A stretch of DNA of 55,788 nt from JBAYGJ01 sp041666685 (GCA_041666685.1 JBAYGJ010000002.1:1-55788); one strand, 5' to 3'. Counted from the stretch's first letter, positions 32,436 to 41,277 are shown. The notes: generated from the sequence alone by a model not told the origin. Program-made: numbers and translations.

Positions 32436-32930
32436 TTACTTCAATTTGTTTAGTTGAGTTTTATCCTGGCTGAATTTTACCTCTAAATCAGTAAATAATT
32501 CCAAAACTCCATCTTTAAGAAGCCCCCGAACAATTTGAACCGCAAAATTTGAATCCTGCGCAAGATCGTCAATGCGCACTTTTCGGGCCCGCATTAACCA
32601 GGGCAGATCCTCCCTTGTAGCTCCGAAATAAATATTTGGAATTTTGGCCTGAAAAATTGCCGCACCACACATGATGCAGGGTTCATGGGTTGAGTAAATT
32701 GTACAATCGCTTAAATTATGCGTCCGGAGTATTGTGCAGGCTTTCCGAAGTGCCTGCATTTCTGCGTGTGCAGTCGCGTCACCTTTTGCAATATTTTCTG
32801 CGTGGCCTTTTGCAATAACTTTGCCATTGCACGTTATTACTGCACCAAACGGAAAATCGCCAGCTAGCTTCGCTTTCTTAGCTTCCTGGATGGCAAGGCG
32901 CATGAACGTGTGGTGTAGATTTTCCCTCAT
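32436..32930 (-). CDS. Nucleoside/guanine deaminase (CDA fold)
   Basis: 164 residues with the zinc motifs H55-A-E57 and P84-C85-x-x-C88. The surrounding DFPFGAVI, GDATAHAEM and STHEPCIMCGAAI match the TadA/guanine-deaminase branch, not tetrameric cytidine deaminases. It hydrolyses an exocyclic amine of a nucleobase or nucleoside. The C-terminal extension (DLEVKFSQDKTQ) lacks the TadA tRNA-binding signature, so a free-base or nucleoside role is more likely than A34 editing, but TadA is not excluded. Confidence 0.85.
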   Translation of the reverse strand: MRENLHHTFMRLAIQEAKKAKLAGDFPFGAVITCNGKVIAKGHAENIAKGDATAHAEMQALRKACTILRTHNLSDCTIYSTHEPCIMCGAAIFQAKIPNIYFGATREDLPWLMRARKVRIDDLAQDSNFAVQIVRGLLKDGVLELFTDLEVKFSQDKTQLNKLK

Positions 32931-33019
32931 GCAGTAAGAGTTTGTATTAATGAAAAGCTACCAGATATGCTCAATGGGGCGTTGACAGCTCTTTAAGTCC
33001 GGAGTTTTCCGCACATCTT

Positions 33020-33057
33020 CCGAGGGCCACCTACGGTCGGACTGGCGACTCAAGGAT
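33020..33057 (-). repeat. Outer tRNA-Phe copy, 3' part
   Basis: CCGAGGGCCA (33020-33029) and TCGGACTGGCGACTCAAGGA (33037-33056) repeat the 3' half of tRNA-Phe up to the anticodon stem, with a few changed bases in between. It ends at the anticodon loop; the matching 5' part is at 33192-33261 beyond the intact gene. Confidence 0.65.
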
Positions 33058-33073
33058 GAAAAGGGTAATTCTG

Positions 33074-33179
33074 CTCCCAAATGCCGAGGGCCAGAATCGG
33101 ACTGGCGACGCAAGGATTTTCAGTCCTTCGCTCTACCACTGAGCTACCTCGGCATGTGACCGTCCTCGGCATTTGGGAG
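33074..33179. repeat. 16-bp perfect inverted repeat enclosing tRNA-Phe
   Basis: CTCCCAAATGCCGAGG (33074-33089) and its exact complement at 33164-33179 flank the tRNA. The right arm contains a second copy of the tRNA 5' acceptor strand (CCTCGGC), 10 nt beyond the real one, so two alternative acceptor stems can form. Confidence 0.85.
33082..33153 (-). tRNA. tRNA-Phe(GAA)
   Basis: Acceptor GCCGAGG/CCTCGGC, anticodon arm AAGGA-CTGAAAA-TCCTT (anticodon GAA), discriminator A, CCA not encoded. The T loop is TCCGATT, with C instead of U55. It lies inside a broken outer tRNA-Phe. Confidence 0.92.
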
Positions 33180-33191
33180 TAATTAGCACCA

Positions 33192-33261
33192 TTCGCTCTT
33201 CCGGGGCGCTTCTATGGGCGCGCCCGCTCTGCTTGTGCAGAGCCCACTTCGCTACCTCGGC
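33192..33261 (-). repeat. Outer tRNA-Phe copy, 5' part, with palindromes in the D loop
   Basis: TTCGCTCT (33192-33199) and CTACCTCGGC (33252-33261) are the two sides of the tRNA-Phe D arm and 5' end. Between them lie GGGCGCGCCC (33216-33225) and GCTCTGCttGTGCAGAGC (33226-33243). Confidence 0.65.
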
Positions 33262-33300
33262 GGATTCACCGGCATAAGCGAGTATTATGATACGTGTCCA

Positions 33301-33377
33301 TGGTGGGGACGAGAGGAGTTGAACCTCTGACCTTCACAATGTCAATGTGACGCTCTAACCAACTGAGCTACGTCCCC
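33301..33377 (-). tRNA. tRNA-Val(GAC)
   Basis: Acceptor GGGGACG/CGTCCCC, anticodon arm TCACA-TTGACAT-TGTGA (anticodon GAC), T loop TTCAACT, discriminator A, CCA encoded (33301-33303). No broken copy of this tRNA is visible. Confidence 0.95.
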
Positions 33378-33383
33378 GTGGTC

Positions 33384-33470
33384 TGGTGGGCGACCCAGGA
33401 GTTGCACCCTTCGACTTCGCCACCTCGATTTCACTCGGTGGCTTCGCTCAGGGTAGGCCTGGGACCGCTC
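33384..33470 (-). repeat. Outer tRNA-Ile copy, 3' part, with a palindrome in the T loop
   Basis: 33387-33408 repeats the tRNA-Ile 3' end with discriminator A and CCA (33384-33386), which the intact gene lacks. The T loop is split by a 47-bp palindrome of the CCCTTCGACTTCGC..GCTCAGGG family (about 33407-33453), and the other side of the T arm resumes as CCTGGGACC (33458-33466). Confidence 0.75.
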
Positions 33471-33510
33471 AAGTATCCAATAACAAATTTCTTCAGCATG
33501 AATGCTATTA

Positions 33511-33603
33511 TTCCCTCGGTGGGCGACCCAGGAGTTGCACCTGGGACCTCGTCATTATCAGTGACGCGCTCTAACTACCTGAGCTAGTCGCCCACTGAGG
33601 GAA
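33511..33603. repeat. 17-bp inverted repeat enclosing tRNA-Ile
   Basis: 33511-33527 and 33587-33603 are reverse complements with one G-U-compatible change. The pairs run straight on from the acceptor stem (TTCCCTC / GAGGGAA outside it). Confidence 0.85.
33520..33593 (-). tRNA. tRNA-Ile(GAU)
   Basis: Acceptor GGGCGAC/GTCGCCC, anticodon arm CGTCA-CTGATAA-TGACG (anticodon GAU), discriminator A. The next bases are CCG, so CCA is not encoded. The T loop is TGCAACT, with G in place of U55. It is 160 nt downstream of the 16S processing stem but beyond the 16S terminator. Confidence 0.93.
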
Positions 33604-33612
33604 CAAGTATGG

Positions 33613-33656
33613 CTACCTGCTTGCCCCGAGCGAAGTCGAGGGGAGCTAGTCGCCCA
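33613..33656 (-). repeat. Outer tRNA-Ile copy, 5' part, with a palindrome in the D loop
   Basis: CTACCTG (33613-33619) and AGCTAGTCGCCCA (33644-33656) are the D arm and 5' end of tRNA-Ile, split by CCCCGAGCGAAGTCGAGGGG (33624-33643). This is the same palindrome family as in the 3' copy, inverted. Confidence 0.75.
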
Positions 33657-33671
33657 TGCCTTTTTTCCAAC

Positions 33672-33706
33672 AAAAAAACTACAACCTGATGGTACTATTG
33701 TAGTTT
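33672..33706 (-). terminator. 16S rRNA transcript terminator
   Basis: Minus strand AACTACAA..TTGTAGTT (8 bp, 13 nt loop) followed by TTTTT. It lies after the 3' arm of the 16S processing stem and before tRNA-Ile. Confidence 0.85.
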
Positions 33707-33752
33707 ATCATACATAAAAAATCAAATGACTGGAGGGATGCTTATAAACCCC

Positions 33753-35422
<1,670 letters not shown>

Positions 35423-35463
35423 AAAGAAAACATTGTTAAGGTTCTCCTGCGGCAGCCGATAAA

Positions 35464-35489
35464 AAATCCCGGAACAGCCGGGAAACAAA
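35464..35489 (-). terminator. Terminator-like hairpin in the 16S leader
   Basis: Minus strand CCCGG-CTGTT-CCGGG followed by ATTTTTT, between the 16S promoter and the mature 5' end. A boxA-like TTCTTTTTAACA lies after it at about 35417-35430, so passage may depend on antitermination by NusB/NusA, both encoded here. Confidence 0.6.
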
Positions 35490-35600
35490 ATTCTTTTAAA
35501 AAATGGTTTTACCCAAATTATTTTGCTCCGTTAGGCTGGTTCCTTTCCTGATTTTATTGTAAACTTAGCGAAAAAATCGACCCTTCGTAGTTGTATACGT

Positions 35601-35629
35601 ATTGTATACTACTCAGCCCGCCCTGTCAA
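35601..35629 (-). promoter_or_regulatory. 16S rRNA promoter
   Basis: Minus strand TTGACA (35624-35629), a 17 nt spacer and TACAAT (35601-35606). The -35 box overlaps the trmD stop codon (35626-35628). Confidence 0.88.
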
Positions 35630-36273
35630 GCAGTGCCTTTTGCGCGATGAGTGCGCCATTTGGCGATTGCCTGGTGGTCCCCAGACAGCAGGATTTTGGG
35701 TACCGATTGGCCTTTAAATCTTTCCGGCCGGGTGAAATGCGGGTATTCCCGATATTTCAGTCCTTTGGAAAATGTTTCGTCTTTTGGAGAGTCGGCATGA
35801 CCCAACACGCCCGGCAGCAGTCTTGATATGGCATCGACGATGGTCATGGCCGGCAGTTCCCCGCCGGTCAGGACATATTTGCCGGTGCTAATTTCCGCGT
35901 CGATATATTTTTTTATCCGTTCGTCCACCCCTTCGTAATGTCCGCAGATCAGAATCAGTTGGTCAATCGCAGAATATTGTTTGGCTGTCAGTTGAGTAAA
36001 CATCTTCCCTTTCGCCGCCATGAGGAAGGTTTTGGAATGTTTTTTTCGCTTGATAGATTTCAGGCATCGGTAAAGCGGATCGATTTTCATGACCATGCCC
36101 GGGCCGCCGCCGTACGGACGGTCGTCGACAGTCCTGTGTTTGTCTGACGTAAAGTCGCGCAGGTTATGAATTTTTATAGTGATCAGCTTTTTATTCTGCG
36201 CACGTTTAATGATGCTCTCATTAAAGTAAGATTTAAATATTTCCGGGAAGATGGTGATGATGTCAAATTGCAT
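35626..36273 (-). CDS. trmD: tRNA (guanine37-N1)-methyltransferase
   Basis: 215 residues, SPOUT trefoil-knot enzyme. Landmarks: the N-terminal DIITIFPEIF, VDDRPYGGGPGM, ICGHYEGVDERI, ISTGKYVLTGGELPAM and PHFTRPERF. It makes m1G37 in tRNAs reading CUN, CCN and CGG codons, preventing frameshifts. The C-terminal domain is slightly short (family about 230-250). It belongs to the rpsP-khpA-trmD cluster but is separated from khpA by the deoxyribosyltransferase/prenyl-synthase fusion gene 9 nt upstream. The stop codon overlaps the 16S -35 box. Confidence 0.96.
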   Translation of the reverse strand: MQFDIITIFPEIFKSYFNESIIKRAQNKKLITIKIHNLRDFTSDKHRTVDDRPYGGGPGMVMKIDPLYRCLKSIKRKKHSKTFLMAAKGKMFTQLTAKQYSAIDQLILICGHYEGVDERIKKYIDAEISTGKYVLTGGELPAMTIVDAISRLLPGVLGHADSPKDETFSKGLKYREYPHFTRPERFKGQSVPKILLSGDHQAIAKWRTHRAKGTA

Positions 36274-36282
36274 GAAATAAAT

Positions 36283-38274
36283 TTAGAGTATTTTATTCAA
36301 CCTCTCTAGTTTTGATTTTGTTTCAAGGCTCAGTACTTTGGTAGTAATATATTTTAATTTATTTCTGTCAAATTCATACTTTACCCATTTATTAGTAATA
36401 GCCTGTTCTCTGAATGGGATAAGTATTTCCCTGGTTATATCGATTAGATTGAACATCCATTTAGTTCTGGTTGGCGTTTCGTGGTATTTTGTTAATAACG
36501 TGGTTTTTACGTGTTCAATCAGATTAATGATTAATTCGACAGTTAGATCAATCGCGCCGGATTTCCAAAGCAATTTGTTTATCTCAATTTTATCTTTGGC
36601 GCCTAGTTTTTTGTTCAGAGATTGGTATAGATATTGTCTTTCATCTGGTGTTAAAACCTGAGAATAGAGAGCTACTAAATATGCGATATCGGTTTTTCCT
36701 TCAATAATATCAGAGTGAGACACGCCTTTCATCCCCTTGCTCATTCCGGTAACTTCCTCGACAATTACATAGTCACCCAAATCATTCCTGATCATTTGGA
36801 TAATCCCATAAAACATCCCGATTTTCGGCGCTATGTCATTAATTTCGTTAGCGTTTAAGATTTGCGCTTCTTTATTGCCAGCCCTCGCCGATAAATCTCC
36901 TATGGCTTCAAAGAATCCGCCGCAAATCCCATAGATCCGTTGAATGTAGAGGTCAATCACCTCGTCGAACTTTTTATTTTTTAATAATTTCTTTTTACTT
37001 ACGGAATTAAAAGTAAGTTGTAAATCAATGACTTGGCCGCGATACATCAAGAGATTACACTCATTCATAATTCCAGCCAATTTTTTTCCAATCGTCAAAT
37101 TTTCGGAAGCTATGATAAAAAAGTATTTTAAGGTGAGCAAATGGCCCAAAATTCCGGTGTAAATTGCATCACGGCGTGTAAATTTTTTCCAGACAGTTTC
37201 AAGCTTTTGCCGATAACTTGAATTATCGAAAACATCGTCAAGGGCGTACGTGTTCATCCAATTATATAATTCCACAACCACGCCGAGATCATAAGGAAAC
37301 GATATTGATTTAACAAATTTTTTTTCAAGAACTAAGTGATGGTTGACTAAATCATATAATTCAAAGAATAATTCTGGACGGACTTTTTTTACTCCATGGT
37401 GCCTGCCTTCAACTTTGGTAAAAGGCGGATTTATGGAATGCTCCAGACAATTAAGAATTTTTTCCGGTGATTCATCCCACGATTCAATTACGGCAGCAAT
37501 GCCGGAATCTATTTCTTTTTCTGTCAGTTTGTTCTTGAAGTATTTTGAAATGTTCCTCTCAACCTGACAAACCAAAAGCGAAACTTTGTCTGAATTAAAC
37601 TGAATTTTTTTCAGAATCTGCAATTCTTTGAGTATTTGCTTATCAGAAAGCTTATTAGTAAAGACCATTTTCCCCAGACTCTCTTTGTTAGCAATTTCTC
37701 GGGCCCTTTCGTCAACCTTATAATTGATAATTCCAGAACGTGAATAAATTGATCGATAATAGTCATCCAGGTATTCTGAAATCTTTGACTCAAATTGATT
37801 TTCATTTTGTGCAAATAGTACAGTTGTGTGCACAAATTTTTGATGATTTTTTACTATTTCCGCGACATTTTTATTGGCAGTAAGAATTGCGTTAATGCTA
37901 AAGCTAACCATCCATTGCGAGGCGTAGTAATCAACATGTTCTACGTCTTCGATAAGCATTATAACTGGTTTGCTTTTGGAAATCGCATATCCGCACTCCC
38001 AAGTGCTGTCTGTCCCCGTTGGAGAACCGTCTAGTGTTTTATATTTTTTCATATAAACAACCAGTGCGTCAGCATGATTGATAGCATCCAGGTCAAGACA
38101 AGCAATACCAATTGGTATAAACCGGTGATCATCTGGCGTATCTTGAGTCCCCGGTTCAAACAAGCCAATGCTTCTGTTGAAAAATCGTGAATATTTATTA
38201 CTAAAATATTCCCTCCAGAGTGTTATACCGCTGGCAAGGTAGAGATGATATTTGAATTGTTTTTCTTTCTGCAT
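36283..38274 (-). CDS. Nucleoside 2-deoxyribosyltransferase-like / isoprenyl diphosphate synthase-like fusion
   Basis: 663 residues in one frame. The N-terminal domain (about 8-175) has an HLYLASGITLW start, DAINHADALVVYM and TDSTWECGYAISKSKPVIML, the layout of nucleoside deoxyribosyltransferase (PF05014-like) with the acidic E93 region. The rest (about 230-620) carries the marks of a trans-isoprenyl synthase: KKVRP (296-300), DDVFD (346-350), GQVIDL (413-418), RNDLGD (496-501) and DIIEGKTD (522-529). All metal and diphosphate motifs are therefore present; the second Asp motif starts with Asn. The gene is AT-rich compared with trmD and khpA and splits that conserved cluster, which suggests acquisition. 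A TATACT box lies 10 nt before the ATG. The product is unknown; a prenylated or base-exchanged nucleoside is one idea, and a defence role another. Confidence 0.75.
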   Translation of the reverse strand: MQKEKQFKYHLYLASGITLWREYFSNKYSRFFNRSIGLFEPGTQDTPDDHRFIPIGIACLDLDAINHADALVVYMKKYKTLDGSPTGTDSTWECGYAISKSKPVIMLIEDVEHVDYYASQWMVSFSINAILTANKNVAEIVKNHQKFVHTTVLFAQNENQFESKISEYLDDYYRSIYSRSGIINYKVDERAREIANKESLGKMVFTNKLSDKQILKELQILKKIQFNSDKVSLLVCQVERNISKYFKNKLTEKEIDSGIAAVIESWDESPEKILNCLEHSINPPFTKVEGRHHGVKKVRPELFFELYDLVNHHLVLEKKFVKSISFPYDLGVVVELYNWMNTYALDDVFDNSSYRQKLETVWKKFTRRDAIYTGILGHLLTLKYFFIIASENLTIGKKLAGIMNECNLLMYRGQVIDLQLTFNSVSKKKLLKNKKFDEVIDLYIQRIYGICGGFFEAIGDLSARAGNKEAQILNANEINDIAPKIGMFYGIIQMIRNDLGDYVIVEEVTGMSKGMKGVSHSDIIEGKTDIAYLVALYSQVLTPDERQYLYQSLNKKLGAKDKIEINKLLWKSGAIDLTVELIINLIEHVKTTLLTKYHETPTRTKWMFNLIDITREILIPFREQAITNKWVKYEFDRNKLKYITTKVLSLETKSKLERLNKIL

Positions 38275-38343
38275 ATCAGTAAATAGTATACCACATTCAA
38301 CAACAAAACCGCACTGATGTGCGGCTTTGCTTATAAAACTATT

Positions 38344-38670
38344 TTATATTTTCAGATCGTCAACCGCTGAGGTGTCTACCGCTTCGCTTGGTGCAGAGGC
38401 GCGAGGGCCTTTGCGGTAGCCTTCCGGTTCGTAGATCTTCAGGTTGACCCGAGCGTGGTTCTTTGCGCCGACTACCCGCAACAGCGTGCGGATGGCCTTG
38501 GCAGTCTGGCCCTGGCGGCCGATAACCTGGCCGAGATCGGCTGGGTTGACCTTGAGGGTAATCAGGACGCCCATTTCATCGACAGTCCGGTCGGACGAAA
38601 CGTCATCCGGCTTGTCGACGAGCGACTTCACCACGTACTCTACGAATTCCTGGTCGTGTTCTTTTGCCAT
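38344..38670 (-). CDS. khpA: KhpA-type KH-domain RNA-binding protein
   Basis: 108 residues: a single type II KH domain with G51-x-x-G54 (VIGRQGQTAKAIRTLLR), followed by a Pro/Ala/Ser-rich tail of about 30 residues that most KhpA proteins lack. KhpA, often with KhpB, is a global RNA chaperone linked to cell-size control. It lies in the expected rpsP-khpA-trmD order, but both junctions carry an inserted gene. Confidence 0.92.
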   Translation of the reverse strand: MAKEHDQEFVEYVVKSLVDKPDDVSSDRTVDEMGVLITLKVNPADLGQVIGRQGQTAKAIRTLLRVVGAKNHARVNLKIYEPEGYRKGPRASAPSEAVDTSAVDDLKI

Positions 38671-38770
38671 ACAATTGTGGTTCTTCAGTTATTCTATTAA
38701 GGTGCCAGTACTGTCGACCTGATCAGAACTGGATTTCCTGCTGTTATGCTAACAATGATAAAGTGGTTTG

Positions 38771-40645
38771 TCAAATTGCGCTGCACTCAGTGACTGCCTG
38801 GACAGGCCAGGCGCAGCTCCATTTACCGAATTTGTTGATGTAGCACGTATCATTGACCCGGACGGCAAAGTTTTGCGTTGAGGTGTAGGTTTCGTGCTGC
38901 ACTGTGGCGGTAAAGGAATAATTTCCAGAGCTGAACTGGTTTGTCGGCCAGGCAAAAGTATTTTGTACTCCCGAACAGGTATTTGTCTGAAAAAACTTTG
39001 GAGAATTGACGCTATATTGAAATGGCAGATTCATCGGATTGGCGGCGATAAGTTTGACCGTGGCCGGGTACAATTCATTGACTACAATTGGGCTGATCGG
39101 CTGGAGGATGGGGACGGCAGAGACGGGCGAATAATCGTAATTAGTTATTTCGCCGGTAGAAAAATTATAGATCGGGCTGGAGGTATCGCAGATACTATTG
39201 CGATCAGTGTCGTCACAGCCATTGGCCGGGTTATTGTGCATGCTCCAGAAATTTCCGACACCATTTTCGTCATACTGATTGTTGGTTCCCATATCGTATG
39301 ACGGCTTGACGTATTCCGGGTCGCCGATGAAATTAATGTAGTTTTTTATAAACACGTTGTCATGTGTACCGGACTGGAAAGCTGTTCCCGTATAGACTGT
39401 CATGTAATTATTTTCTATACGGTTGTTGTGAGGATTATAGAAAATGCCATTGGTTGACCCGCTGCCTGATATGACGCCCCAATCTACGCCAGTATAGGTA
39501 TTATAGGAAACCGTATTATCATGGGAGTCATGCAAAAGGTTTATCCCGGGCCCCCAAAAATCAATGATTGTGTTGTGGTGAATCGTGTTAAATTTTGCCG
39601 CGCCGGTGTTTTTGAAATCGTCCGAATCTTTGTCGCCATCAAAGGTGACGCCAGCTCCAGTCCAGACTTCATGCGGGCCAATAATGGTATTGTTGTAGAT
39701 GTTGTTATAGGCCGACCCATGGTTGATCCAGATGGCATTGGGGGAGGCGGCGCTACTTGGGAATTTACCCAGTGTATTCCTATACACCTGGTTATAATTG
39801 GAATTGAACGCCAAGTTGATTCCGCCATTTGAGAAAAGCGTATTATCATGGATTCGGCTGTTTGATGCAAACTCCAAATCAATAGTCGGGAGCACGCTTT
39901 TATTGCCGGAGTTTTCCAGTCGGACATTATTATAGATCTCGCTATTAATGACAGAGCTGACTACCATGTCGATATAGGAACTTTGAGTGAAGGTGTTATT
40001 GAAGAGGGTTACTCGCATAGGCGGCTTCGGCGCGTGGTTAAATGAATCATACCCGCCTCCGACGTACATGCCGTACCCAAAACCACCGATGGTGCAGTTC
40101 TTGATGGTCAGGTTATCAGCACCTGTAGCAAAAATTCCGATTTTATTGTATGCGGGATTTGGCGCTGGGGCGCTGAAGTCGTAGTTACCAACCATGATGG
40201 AGCCGTTGCAGTCGAGCGTTACGTTCGCCGAGTAGATGCCGACAATAATATACGAAGTCGTTGTTCGGGTGTATGTCTTGTTGCACAACGTTAGAGTAAT
40301 GGGGGCGTCTGCAGGGTCATCGTAGATAAAGTATCCATTGGAAGATATATCAGGATCAATGCAGTCGGCCGGTTGGGCTGCAGCCATTGGTACGTTGATT
40401 CCGGGCTCGCTGTCCAGCAGAGCGGACGCCCGTAATGTATCCGATGGTGCCGCAGTCGGTAAGGCGGGATTTGTTTTTGGCAGTATGACTGGGAAATGGC
40501 GGGTAACTATCGGGGGGGTGATTGCCTCACTATCTGTACTGACTAAGAGGTACGGAACCGCTGCAGCCTGGGCTGATTGAGCAACCAAAATTCCCCCAAG
40601 GAGTAACATGGCGGACAATGAAACCGTGACTATTACGTTTTTCAT
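38771..40645 (-). CDS. Secreted right-handed parallel beta-helix protein (NosD/PbH1 type)
   Basis: 624 residues. Signal peptide 1-28 (KNVIVTVSLSAMLLLGGILVAQ, cleavage near AQA), a Pro/Thr linker, then repeated N-x-I-x-N-N/H-N-T units (for example NRIENNYMTVY, HDNTVSYNTYTG, NSEIYNNV) spanning about 140-480, typical of pectate-lyase-like beta-helices. A C-terminal beta-sandwich with cysteines (NTCSGV, DTCYIN, WSCAW) follows. No catalytic triad can be named; such proteins bind or cleave polysaccharide or act as adhesins at the surface. I chose the start at 40645 at the signal peptide, with an in-frame upstream Met rejected. The gene sits between rpsP and khpA, an unusual place for a secreted protein. 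Confidence 0.82.
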   Translation of the reverse strand: MKNVIVTVSLSAMLLLGGILVAQSAQAAAVPYLLVSTDSEAITPPIVTRHFPVILPKTNPALPTAAPSDTLRASALLDSEPGINVPMAAAQPADCIDPDISSNGYFIYDDPADAPITLTLCNKTYTRTTTSYIIVGIYSANVTLDCNGSIMVGNYDFSAPAPNPAYNKIGIFATGADNLTIKNCTIGGFGYGMYVGGGYDSFNHAPKPPMRVTLFNNTFTQSSYIDMVVSSVINSEIYNNVRLENSGNKSVLPTIDLEFASNSRIHDNTLFSNGGINLAFNSNYNQVYRNTLGKFPSSAASPNAIWINHGSAYNNIYNNTIIGPHEVWTGAGVTFDGDKDSDDFKNTGAAKFNTIHHNTIIDFWGPGINLLHDSHDNTVSYNTYTGVDWGVISGSGSTNGIFYNPHNNRIENNYMTVYTGTAFQSGTHDNVFIKNYINFIGDPEYVKPSYDMGTNNQYDENGVGNFWSMHNNPANGCDDTDRNSICDTSSPIYNFSTGEITNYDYSPVSAVPILQPISPIVVNELYPATVKLIAANPMNLPFQYSVNSPKFFQTNTCSGVQNTFAWPTNQFSSGNYSFTATVQHETYTSTQNFAVRVNDTCYINKFGKWSCAWPVQAVTECSAI

Positions 40646-40772
40646 AAATGTATAGGTAATTAAATGCAAAAAATCCACTTAAGCATGAGTGGTGCTAAAG
40701 ATGACTAGGCCCCTTCAGTGAAACCTCTTATAAAGAAACACTGTTGATTAGGGAAATTTTTTTACTTTTTTG

Positions 40773-41177
40773 CTAGGCAGCTGGTTTAGCCTCGCCCGTT
40801 TCAGCTTTTGGCTGAGGCGTTTCTGGAACTGGTACCGGGACAGCCTCTGTTTTAGGCTCTACAGCTTTTGGGGCCGGTGCGGGCTCGGCAGATTTCGGAG
40901 CTTCTTCCTTCTTGCGGATGTTCGCCACCTTGATTTTCTCGCCAGTGATAAGTTTCTGGTCGATCAGCAGATTATGAACCACCCCGGAAGTGGAGGCACC
41001 CTTGGAAATCCAATGTTGGATACGCTCTTTTTTCAGCTCGACTTTATTGGTATGCGGGTCGTAGGTCCCGAGCAGTTCCAAATAGTCACCGACCGTGTCC
41101 TTGGCCTTTTCAGAAACGATGATCCGGAATACCGGATGTTTCTTTTTGCCGAATCTTGATAAACGAATAGTTAGCAT
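40773..41177 (-). CDS. rpsP: 30S ribosomal protein S16
   Basis: 134 residues. The first 85 are a standard S16 (MLTIRLSRFGKKKHPVFRI, Y-D-P-H-T-x-K, W-I-S-K-G-A-S-T-S). The remaining 50 form a Pro/Ala/Glu/Lys low-complexity tail. S16 is needed for 30S assembly. The promoter TTGACG-17-TAAAAT ends 9 nt before the ATG and no Shine-Dalgarno is present. Confidence 0.96.
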   Translation of the reverse strand: MLTIRLSRFGKKKHPVFRIIVSEKAKDTVGDYLELLGTYDPHTNKVELKKERIQHWISKGASTSGVVHNLLIDQKLITGEKIKVANIRKKEEAPKSAEPAPAPKAVEPKTEAVPVPVPETPQPKAETGEAKPAA

Positions 41178-41186
41178 AGTATACGT

Positions 41187-41215
41187 ATTTTAGGGTAAAA
41201 TCGTTTTTTCGTCAA
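41187..41215 (-). promoter_or_regulatory. rpsP promoter
   Basis: Minus strand TTGACG (41210-41215), a 17 nt spacer, TAAAAT (41187-41192), 9 nt before the rpsP ATG, so the leader is 0-3 nt. Confidence 0.75.
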
Positions 41216-41277
41216 GCCCCCCTCCCGGCAGACCCACATCCAACGATCATGGGCGCACTTCCATGGGGCAGAATAGG

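Noticed and set aside
33378..33587. Plus-strand frames across the tRNA-Ile locus
   Set aside because: They cover tRNA and repeat sequence only.
1478..33656. CRISPR array or phage attachment sites as an explanation of the repeats
   Set aside because: Repeats are not regularly spaced, no cas or integrase gene is present, and no island-sized insert lies between the copies.
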